A stretch of DNA of 64,000 nt from Hyparrhenia diplandra (Eukaryota > Streptophyta > Magnoliopsida > Poales > Poaceae): NCBI GenBank assembly GCA_015847255.1, contig JADLZK010004585.1, positions 1 through 64,000 on the forward strand, in the 5' to 3' direction. A program made the translations under genes and the position numbers. The notes beneath the pieces were generated by a model. The model was given only the letters and a program-made list of their open reading frames with translations, was not told the origin of the DNA and searched no databases. This document shows, piece by piece, positions 55,928 to 64,000 of the stretch (position 1 is its first letter; the number at the start of each line of letters is the position of its first letter).

Positions 55928-57660
55928 ATAAGTATGTGTACCTAAAAGACATTGATTTGTTTTGTAGGTAAACTATAAATCTAGAGGAAGGCATTGGGTT
56001 CTTGATGCTGGTGCACTCAACACATGGTCGGTGATTCTAGAATGTTCAATTCGATTGATACAAGTGGTCAAGAGGGAAATTCTATCACTTTTGGTGACAA
56101 TGGCAAAGGCAAGGTAAAAGGGCTTGGTAAGATTGCATTATCCAATGACATGAGCATATCCAATGTGTTGTTAGTTCAATTTTCTATCGGTTGCTCAATT
56201 ATGTGATCTTGGTTTCAAATGCATATTTGGTGTTGATGATGTTGAGATTGTTAGTGTTGATGGCCCAAATTTGATATTCAAAGGATTTAGATATGAGGAT
56301 CTCTATCTAGTTGATTTCAATGCTAGTGAAACTCAATTGTCAACTTGTTTGATCTCAAAATCTAGTATGGGTTGGTTATGATATAGAAGCCTTGGTCATG
56401 TTTGAATGAAACAATTGAACAAATTATTGAAGCATGATCTTGTTAGAGGCTTGAAAGATGTTGAATTTGTGAAAGATAAGCTCTGTAGTGCATATCAAGC
56501 CGGCAAGCAAGTAGGCAGCTCCCATCCTAAGAAAAGCATGATGAGTAATTGCAAGCCATTTGAATTGTTACATATGGATTTATTTGGACCAACTACATAC
56601 ACTAGCATTGGTGGCAATAAGTATGGATTTGTGATAGTTGATGACTTTACTAGATAAACATGGGTATTCTTTCTTAATGACAAGGGTGATGTTTATGCTA
56701 TCTTCAAATCATCCATCAAGAGATGTCACAATGAATTTGAAACAACTATCAAGAAAGTGAGAAGTGACAATGGTAGTGAGTTCAAGAATACTAGAGTTGA
56801 TGAGCTTTGTGATCACTATGGCATTAGGCATCAATTCTTGGCCAAGTACACTCCACAGTCCAATGGCCTTGTTGAGAGGAAGAATAGAACACTTATTGAT
56901 ATGGCAAGGTCTATGCTTAGTGAGTACAATGTGAGTCAATCTTTTTGGGCCGAAGCAATCAATACCGCTTGCTACTACATCAATAGATAGTATTATCATC
57001 CTATGATGGAAAAGACCCCATATGAGCTATTGAATGAAAGAAAGCCCAATATTTTATATTTTAGAGTGTTTGGTTGCAAATGCTATATCTTGAAGAAGGG
57101 CACTAGATTGGGGAAGTCGACAAGAAATGTGATGAAGGCTTCTTGGCTGGTTACTCCACTACAAGCAAAGCATATGGAGTGTGGAACAACATTAGTGGTA
57201 CACTTGAGGAAGTCCATGATGTTGAGTTTGATAAAACCAATGGGTCTCAAGATGAAGAAGAAAATCTAGATGATGTGAGAGGATCTCAATTGGTGGATGC
57301 TATGAAGAATATGGACATCGGTGATATTAGACCAACACAAGTGATTGATGTTGAAGATGACAAAGATCAAGTGCTTTCATCTCCTATTGTGCAAGCTAGT
57401 AGTTCTCAAATGCAAGATCAACAAGTGGCTAGTTCATCATCCTATCAGGTTAATACAAATGATCAACCTAGTTCAAGCAATCAAGGTCAAATGCTCCAAC
57501 CTACTCATATTGCAAGAGATCATCCCATAGATCAAATTGTTGATGATATTAGAAGTGGTGTGCAAACTAGATCAAGATTGGCATTGTTTTGTGAGCATTA
57601 TTCTTTTGTGTCATCCGAAGAACCAAAGAAGATTGATGAAGCTTTTAAGAAGATTGGGTA
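55928..57660 (+). pseudogene. Element X protease remnant and integrase
   Basis: Resumes after Y. Protease traces (HWVLDAG, then MVGDSRMFNSID in another frame, 55,990-56,050) lead to a GAG-pre-integrase region (RSLGHV..MKQLNKLLKHDL near 56,390-56,440). The integrase core has LLHMDLFGPTTY, RSDNGSEFKNT and NGLVERKNRTLIDMARSM, supplying the Asp, Asp and Glu. FRVFGCKCYILKKG follows at 57,060. A Ser/Gln-rich linker (57,300-57,530) leads to RT. Stops at 56,381, 56,406, 56,655 and 56,988 and a frameshift near 57,130 show decay. Confidence 0.88.
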
Positions 57661-57666
57661 AATGCA

Positions 57667-58253
57667 ATGCATGAAGAGCTAAACAACTTTGAGAGAAATC
57701 AAGTTTGGAAATTGGTAGAAAGGCCAACCAACTACAATATGATTAGAACCAAATTGGTTTTTAAAAACAAGCAAGATCAAGATGGCATTGTAGTGAGGAA
57801 CAAAGTAAGCCTAGTGGCTCAAGGTTATACTCAAGTAGAGGGTCTTGACTTTGATGAAACTTATGCACCGGTTGCAAGATTAGAGGCAATTAGAATCTTA
57901 TTAGCCTATGCTTGTGCCCATGACATCAAGCTATATCAAATGGATGTGAAGAGTGCATTTCTCAATGGCGACATCAATGAATTGGTATATGTTGAACAAC
58001 CTCCCAATTTTGAAGATGACAAGAAGCCCAATCATGTTTACAAGCTCAAGAAGGCACTATATGGTTTAAAGCAAGCACCTAGGGTATGGTATGAGAGATT
58101 GAGGGATTTCTTACTCCCTAAAGGGTTTAAGATGGGTAAGGTTGACACTACTCTCTTCACCAAGAAGCTTGGCAATGACTTATTTGTGTTGCAAATATAT
58201 GTTGATGATATCATCTTTAGGTCAACCAATCAAGAATTTTGTGAAGAGTTTGG
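57667..58253 (+). pseudogene. Element X reverse transcriptase (RVT_2), truncated
   Basis: An open frame with MHEELNNFERNQVWKLVERP, VFKNKQDQDGIVVRNKVSLV, FDETYAPVARLEAIRILLA, QMDVKSAFLNGDINELVYVE, YKLKKALYGLKQAPRVWYER and the catalytic YVDDII at about 58,199. These are the standard Copia RT blocks. The sequence stops at CEEF (58,250), where the LTR at 58,254 begins. The connection domain and RNase H are not present in the window. Confidence 0.93.
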
Positions 58254-59110
58254 TGTAACACCCCTGGTGTTAGGCTTACATCTGCACTTGCATTACATGA
58301 GCATAAGCATCATATCATGGTTAGCATTCATCATTTCATGTGGTTGCTATGCTTGTAGTGCATTCAAGTTACTTATTAATGCTTGTCTATGCTTATGATC
58401 ATGATGAACTAATGCAAGTGAGTAATGCTTGGTCACTAAACCCACCTAGATATGCTTAGGGTACCAAATGAATCATTGTTTATGTTAATTCTTTGGGGCT
58501 AATTAGGCTTCTATGTGTGGTTATAGTGACTTCACATTGATTTTTCGTTATATATACCATGCGTGCCTATGATCATGTTTAGAAGTGCATGTAATGGTAA
58601 TTATTGTTCTCTAGAATAGCTTAGCTATGTTTGGGATACCAGTTGGAACAATGTTCATGTTGGTCATTAGGGCTAATTATGCTTCTAAATGATAGTTGAC
58701 TTGGTTTGACCTTTTAAAATGAATTTGTTTGACCTATTATAAAATGGGTGATGCAATGCTTTTCATGATTTGGGCCCTTAATAAAAAGTGTAGAGAATTT
58801 TATAAGGAACAAAAGTTGTTTAGATCTCAACTCTTGAAAATGTCCCTAGCATCTTTGTAAAAGTGAGTAGAAGACACAGGTTTAGTGGCTATTTTGTTGA
58901 AACCCTAAGTTGATTAAGTCTTTTTGAATGATTTTCATTTGGATGCTTATAATTCAAAAATTAGGCTGATTTAGACCAAGACCCCTAAATATGAAATGTT
59001 CAAAATTTCCTGCTAAACATTTCATCTTGAAGGATCTTTAGCTAATTCTGCTTAAATCAGTGGCTGATCGGGTGATTTGAGGGGGATTAAGGCCTATTGG
59101 CTCTTGTAGA
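58254..59110 (+). mobile_element. Start of a long Gypsy LTR, second copy of the 41,886 type
   Basis: Begins TGTAACACCCCTGGTGTTAGG right after X RT sequence and resembles the first part of 41,886-46,395, including 'gcataagcatcat' and later 'ttgaaaatgtccct'-like sequence. It is cut off by the Tat LTR at 59,111, so its rest lies beyond the window. No coding sequence is visible. Confidence 0.6.
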
Positions 59111-59909
59111 TGTTGGGAGGGCGACCCTCGCCAGCCCCGGCAGCTCCGCAGGCCTCACTTCGGGGGGCCAAGAAATAATCTCCAATTGACAAGTTGGAAG
59201 TCTTGCAGGTCAGCAAGCGGAGGACACTCCGCGGACACGCGAGCGGCGAGGCTTCGCCTCTCCCGTTAGGGGGGAGGCCTCCGAGGTCGGCGATTGAAGC
59301 CGGGAGCAAGGCGGTCCCCTATGCAGAGAGAACGTCAGCGAAGGGGGGCTCTTCAAGCGGCCTTGAGCCCAAGCAGCAAGGAAAGCCAGCGGAGGGGTTC
59401 CTCCGGAGCTGCCCCCTCCGGGGGGACCGGACCGGCGGCTAGCACGAGGAAACCCTACACCCCTCAGGGGGGGAGAGATCATATGTGTATTCCCAGTACT
59501 GACCTTGTACGACTAGTTACTAGCTTGCCCTTGTGGGGGCCCAGTTGTAAGTGAGTATTCTCCTACCTACCGTGTACCAAATTGTAAATCAGCCCCTCTG
59601 ACCCCTTGTATTCCTATAAATACCCGGGTACGGGCATGGGGGAACGGATCGGTTGTTGGCCAGTTTAAGGGCCATTTACTCATTTCTATTGCATCCACGT
59701 CTCGCCCCACGCATCGTCTTATCCTTCCTCCTTCGGAGGCCCGGACGCCCTCCGATCGCCCTGACCCTCGGCAACTCCAGCGAAGGTCGGGCAGACCGGA
59801 GGCCTCCCCGCTCCTCGTTTGTGTTCTTGACTCACCCTGTGGGGAAGCCCTCGCCCCCTTCCCGCCTCCTCTGGGAGCGAAGGCTAAGGGGGGGCGTGAG
59901 TGAGCCCCA
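59111..59909 (+). repeat. T1 5' LTR
   Basis: Starts TGTTGGGAGGGCGACC and ends near gagcccca at 59,909, just before the PBS. TATA tataaata at 59,615-59,622 is followed by 'cccgggtac'. The start could also be read at TGTAGATG (59,105). The second LTR is outside the window. Confidence 0.75.
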
Positions 59910-59913
59910 CGAT

Positions 59914-59930
59914 TGGCGCCGTCCGTGGGG
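59914..59930 (+). other. T1 primer-binding site
   Basis: Tggcgccgtccgtgggg, a few bases after the LTR. It is the form used by many plant Tat-lineage elements. Confidence 0.88.
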
Positions 59931-60807
59931 TTCGGACACCGAAAAGCCCGGCCATACGGCCACGCGCCGAGCAGATGCTTGCGCCGCAGCCGGGACAACC
60001 CCGCCCCGAAGGGCACCCCCGCAGGATCGAACCCATCAACCCGCCGGCAAGTAGTCACCACACAACCAAGTAGCTCCGCGCTGTGGGCTGCGGAAGCGTG
60101 GGGACCCGTCATATTGACCCCCCGGCCGTCCCGATATCGGAGGTCATCGGGGAAGAAGGCCCTAACGCCCAGTAAGGCGGAGCCCGCAGGGCCGAGGGCG
60201 GTGGTCCAAAGAACCGGTGGCGCAGAGGTCTCGACCGCAGCAAACCCCGCAGATCCGCTCGAAGGGCTCCTAGAGAGTGCCACAGAAGATGAAGAGGACG
60301 AAACCGAGCAAGGGGAGCAGGCTCGAAGCCTTACAAGCCCGTGATCTTGGTAAAAGAGAAGGCTGCCGCAGCCCCTCGGATCGGAGGCGCCGCGACGCCA
60401 GTGGAACAAAGCCGAGGCCGCCAGACCGAGTTAGCATGGATCAACCAGCAGAGTTTGAGGCGGTGCGGGAAGTCGTGGCCGAGGGCACCGCAACCCCGGA
60501 TCATCCACGCCCCCGCTCGGGCAAGCCCCGCCTCCGACAACCCCACCGCCGCTAAATGTAATCAACCACCATCGCAGCACCCACCGCCCCTCAACCCTTC
60601 TCGATAAGCCAACCATTGCACTGCCTAGCGCCCTCACACGGAGACGGCCCCGGCGCCACGCCCAGGCGCGCCTCCGCAGAATCACCACTACGATCCCAAA
60701 TCCCCGCCTCCTACGCTCTCTAGATCGCGGAGTGGCCTCCGGCATACCGACCCACCAACACTTGCCAAGATACAACGGGGGCTCCACCAGGTGTTTTGTT
60801 ATGAGCT
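59931..60807 (+). other. T1 GC-rich leader
   Basis: About 880 bases between the PBS and the first Gag-like ATG. It contains overlapping open frames on both strands (for example 59,567-60,409 minus) but no domain. Long leaders are usual in Tat elements. Confidence 0.55.
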
Positions 60808-61770
60808 ATGGCCGCCGTGGAAGCGGTAGGAGGAGATCACTCCACAATGGCCAAATCTTTTTGTAATCATCGCAAGAGGAGTCGCCCGGCCATGGTACCG
60901 CACGCTGCCCCGAATTCGATCCGGAGCTGGTCCGACCTTCGAGACCTCCGAGCAAACTTCAAGGGAGTCGACTCCGAACTCATCAATAGCACAGAGCTGC
61001 TGAACGTGGTGTAGAAGCCAAACGAGCCCCTACAAGAGTGGTGGCGGAGGTTTCTCCAAACCAAGGCCAGAACCGAGGGGGTCTCCGACCAGAAAGGCCA
61101 TCATGGCAGTAGTCTCCCCAGATCCGCCCCAGGTCCATGTCACTCAAAGATCGAGCGAGAGACAAAAAAACCCTAGCAGAGCTACATGAGATAATGGACA
61201 GCATCTGCAGAGTCGATAACAGCCACAAAGCAAAGATAGAGGCTCCGACCTCCGCCAAATCGGCACCAAGCACAACGACCACCACGCACGCAGACAACTA
61301 CCAAAGACCGGAGGCCGCCGAGTCGGCACCATCGCCAACAACCCCCACCGAGCAAAAACCCACCAACCACCCCCGAGGCAAAACTACCCACCAAGAACCC
61401 CCGACCTAAACCAGACACCAACACGAGGCCTCCGCAAAAGCAACCCTACGCCACTCATCCCGGAGAGGGCAAATGCCACTACACCAAACAATGCCCGTAT
61501 TTCGCCAAGGGGAAAGAGGCGATGGACAGAGAGCTAGCTTCGCAAAACCCCCAGAGGCAAGTAAACCACACAAGGAAACCAGCAAACACCCACTCCAACC
61601 ACTACACTTTCACTCCCCTTCGACTCACGGAACCCCCAAGCAAGACCCAGGCTTCCACTACCCAGCTTTCCACACCAAAGACCTTCAGCCAGACCAGCCA
61701 TGCTACTACCAAAGAAGAGTACACATTTCACACCCCAGCCTCCGCAACCAAACTACCATAACCAAGCCCT
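60808..61770 (+). pseudogene. T1 Gag
   Basis: ATG at 60,808 (MAAVEAVGGDHSTMAK). A Gag-core segment, WSDLRDLRANFKGVDSEL, then, past a TAG at 61,012, KPNEPLQEWWRRFLQTKART, follows the order of Tat Gags. A C-terminal segment near 61,460-61,510 has a KCHYTKQCPYFAKGKEAMD zinc-finger remnant. Further frameshifts occur near 61,110 and after 61,560. It would be the particle protein, but this copy is broken. Confidence 0.75.
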
Positions 61771-61957
61771 ACCACCTCCACCTCCGCTGCCCGCACCACC
61801 TTCGACCCAAAGAACACCCGGTCAAGCAAGAAATCCGGAGCCCGGTTGTCGGCCAAGCCCAACTCATCTTACGGAGTCATCCTCGCTATCACGGGAGGCT
61901 CCAACGAAGACCACGGCAACAAGTGATAGCGAAAGGAGCACTATCGGAGGGTCCATC

Positions 61958-62510
61958 ATGTCGGTGCGGAAGGGCCCCACGAAAAAACACCGCTGGTCAC
62001 ATATCCCAATCACCTTCAACGCCAGCGACATGAAGCTCAGAGATTACCCTCACACCGATGCAATGGTCATTGACACCAACATCGGAGGCTGGACGGTTAC
62101 CAGAATCCTAGTAGACACGGGCAGTTCCGCAGACATCTTGTTTGCATCCACCTTCGATAAGATGGGCCTCGACAGAACATGCTCCAACCAGCAGCAACCC
62201 CCTCTTCGGCTTCGGAGGCCAGCAAGTAGGGACCATCGGAAAAATCACCCACCCCCTGTCTCCTTCGGGAAAGAACCCATCCACCGATCGTAAAACATCA
62301 CCTTCGACGTGGTGGACATGTACTACAGCCTACAACGCCATCTTCGGTCGGGGAGTCACCAACACGTTCGACGCGGTCCTCCACCCAAGCTATCTTTGCA
62401 TGAAGATGCCCTCCGCCGGCGGCATAATTGCCGTGTTCGGAGACCGGACGCAGCCTGAAAACGTGGAGGGGGACGTCGCACTGAGGCAACGCGAACGCCC
62501 ACAACCTCGA
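61958..62510 (+). pseudogene. T1 aspartic protease
   Basis: Contains IPITFNASDMKLRDYPHTDA, MVIDTNIGGWTVTRILVDTG, then SSADILFASTFDKMGLDRT. A frameshift near 62,190 is followed by FGFGGQQVGTIGKITHPLS, and another by YNAIFGRGVTNTFDAVL and PSYLCMKMPSAGGI. The DTGSSADIL active site is typical of Tat elements. The enzyme would process the polyprotein. Confidence 0.9.
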
Positions 62511-62599
62511 ACATGAACCGGAGAGGCAAGAGAGACGGCCCGAAAGTGACGCGGAGCCTCCCAGCGGGCACTACCAGCAGAGGAAACGAAGAAAGTCAG

Positions 62600-63460
62600 A
62601 CTGTTCAGCTATGACCAGGACAGAGAAGTAACTATATCCGCACTCTTGGACCAGGCCTCCGAAGCAGAACTCCTGCAGTGCCTCCGAGAGAACTCCGATG
62701 TGTTTGCCTGGTCCGCAGAAGATTTACAAGGTGTTAGCCGCGACCTCATCGAGCACCACCTCAACATAAGACCGGACGCCACCCCCAGAAAGCGAAGCTC
62801 CGCAAAATGTCGACGAGAGGAGAGTAGCACAAGCAGTGCAGGTGAACCGCCTTCTAGACGCGGAGGTCATCCGCCCGGTCAAGTACCCCACTTGGTTATC
62901 CAACGTTGTCATGGTGAAAAAGCAAGCCTTAGCAAGGACAAAGCGGAGCCCATGGATGGAGGATGTGTGTGGATTTCACCGACCTGAACAAAACATGCCC
63001 GAAGGACGATTTTCCCTCCCGAATCAGCTCTCTAGTCGATGCAAAGAAGAGGTTGCGAAAGGTTGTCTCTCCCGGACTGTTTCTCGGGATACCACCAAAC
63101 TGGATGAATCAGGCGCAGACGAGGAAAAGACCAGCTTCATAACCCCCTTCGGAACCTACTGCTTCAGAAGAATGGCCGAGGGCCTCCAACGCTGGCTCAT
63201 CCTTCGCACGTATGACGGAGGTGTTCAGGGATGATAGTGCCATCGGCCTATGTTGATGACTTGGTGGTCCGAGTAAGCTAAAGGAAGACCACATAACGGA
63301 CCTCCAAAGGACCTTCGTCAAACTGCGCGAAGCTAGGCTCAAGCTCAACCCCGCCAAGTGTGTCTTTGGAGTAAGCAAGGGCAAGTTACTAGGCTGCCTC
63401 GTATCGGTCAAGGGAATCGAGGCCAACCCTACGAAAATCGAAGCTATCACGGCGATGGAG
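62600..63460 (+). pseudogene. T1 reverse transcriptase, frame-broken
   Basis: LLQCLRENSDVFAWSAEDL and DLIEHHLNIRPDATPRKR form the leader. QVNRLLDAEVIRPVKYPTWL and SNVVMVKK follow, then in other frames CVDFTDLN, EEKTSFITPFGTYCFRRMAE and, near 63,242, PSAYVDDLVV with the catalytic Asp pair. LNPAKCVFGVSKGKLLGCLV follows near 63,340. Stops at 63,232 and several indels rule out activity. Confidence 0.88.
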
Positions 63461-64000
63461 CCCCGAAGAACAGAAAGTCCGTGCAAAGGCTTGCGGGGAC
63501 GCCTCACCGCCCGAAAGGAGTTCATCTCCAGATCAGCCGAACTTGGGCTGCCATTCTTTCAGACACTAAAGGGCACAAAAACTGTTCGATTGGGGACCTC
63601 CGCAACAAAAAGCCGAAGACCTCAAACAGTACCTCGCGAACCTCACCACTCGCCACACGAGCCCGGCGAAGGGCTCCTCTATGTCGCCGCATCGCCTCAC
63701 GCCCGCCGTCGGCGCGGTGCTAATCAAGGAAGTGGAAGAGGGGCACCCAGTCGAGCAAGTCCCCATCTACTATGTCTCCGAGACCCTCGAAGGGCCCAAG
63801 CTAAATTACACGTAGCTAGAAAAGGTGGCCTACGCAGTGGGTCATGGTGGCGAGAAAACTCAAGCACTACTTCCAAGCACATGAGATCACCGTACCTTCG
63901 AGCTTTCCCTTGACAACATATTGGGAACCCCGAGTCAAGGCGCAGAATAGCGAAGTGGGCAACCGAGATCGGAGACCACGCGAATCGATTTGTCGCAAGA
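63461..64000 (+). pseudogene. T1 RNase H region, cut by the window edge
   Basis: Traces read RSAELGLPFFQTLKGTK, then LYVAASPHA, IKEVEEGHPVEQVPIYYVSE and TLEGPKLNY, with YFQAHEITV after a TAG at about 63,813. The order matches the RT-RNase H connection and first RNase H domain of Tat elements. The window ends before the second RNase H and integrase. Confidence 0.8.

Larger units (their letters stand above)
17538..58253 (+). mobile_element. Sirevirus-type Copia element X, backbone of the nest
   Basis: Its own sequence is scattered: 5' LTR pieces (17,538-17,614 and 26,884-27,856), PBS (27,859-27,870), gag (27,917-29,953) and pol with integrase and RT (55,928-58,253). G1 splits the LTR, Y splits gag, and a long Gypsy LTR beginning TGTAACACCC at 58,254 cuts off RT just after the YVDD motif. 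The left end of the 5' LTR is missing at LTR3. The long gag with a CCHC knuckle and coiled coil, and the integrase and RT sequence, fit the Sirevirus (SIRE/Maximus) lineage. Confidence 0.85.
59111..64000 (+). mobile_element. Tat-lineage Gypsy element T1, 5' part
   Basis: 5' LTR (59,111-59,909), PBS (59,914-59,930), GC-rich leader, gag, protease, RT and part of RNase H, all on the plus strand; it continues past the window end. Protease (IDTNIGGWTVTRILVDTGSS) and RT (YVDDLVV) are of the Tat type. It is inserted in the long LTR at 58,254. It differs clearly from G2 in LTR, PBS and protease motif (DTGS against DGGA), so it is another family. Many stops and shifts are present. Confidence 0.88.

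Noticed and set aside
59567..60409. 280-codon minus-strand ORF
   Set aside because: It covers the LTR end, PBS and leader of T1 in antisense. It is open only because of high GC content.

Overview
This window is intergenic DNA from a plant nuclear genome, almost certainly a grass (Poaceae) and perhaps a panicoid one. It is nearly wall-to-wall transposable elements, many inserted inside one another. No intact host gene, tRNA, rRNA or CRISPR array is visible. The grass assignment is inference. It rests on the mix of Sirevirus-type Copia elements, Athila-, Tat- and long-LTR Gypsy elements, plant LINEs and a CTAG-ending Helitron, plus plant-style TATA boxes and introns.

Left part (1-17,537). The 3' LTR of a Gypsy element (121-1559) cuts off a minus-strand LINE (1560-about 4611; ORF1 with DUF4283-like and CCHC regions, ORF2 with endonuclease and RT). 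Next is a short-LTR Copia element (4742-12,256). It is interrupted by a 5'-truncated LINE (4958-6592) with perfect 16-bp target duplications, and by a Helitron (7649-11,460) carrying exons of the host gene DDRGK1. A Tat-like LTR fragment with tandem repeats and a spliced gene-like ORF (12,257-14,816) cuts off the Copia integrase. Two LTRs of one Gypsy family then lie tail to tail (15,182-16,855 plus; 16,856-17,537 minus).

Main nest (17,538-59,110). The backbone is Sirevirus-type Copia element X: 5' LTR pieces at 17,538-17,614 and 26,884-27,856, gag at 27,917-29,953, pol at 55,928-58,253. Element G1 (Athila-like Gypsy, minus, 17,615-26,883, duplication ACGGG) sits in the X LTR. Element Y (Sirevirus-like, plus, 29,954-55,922, duplication CCTAA) sits in the X gag. 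Element G2 (Tat-lineage Gypsy, minus, 30,834-41,806, duplication CAAAC) sits in the 5' LTR of Y, followed by a very long LTR (about 41,886-46,395). A related long LTR (58,254-59,110) cuts off the X reverse transcriptase.

Right end (59,111-64,000). A second Tat-lineage Gypsy element, plus strand, runs from its 5' LTR through PBS, gag, protease and RT into RNase H, where the window ends.

The most interesting observation is that G1 (Gypsy) and Y (Copia) share one unusual layout. Each keeps both LTRs and a gag (with a protease-like region in G1 only), lacks RT, RNase H and integrase, and carries in their place a gene-like unit. That unit has its own TATA box, a basic N-terminus, an acidic linker and a domain resembling the Athila ORF-1 / 'putative plant transposon protein' group. 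A second class of passenger, a spliced ORF antisense to pol, lies beside the 3' LTR of G2 and possibly in the fragment at 12,257-14,816.
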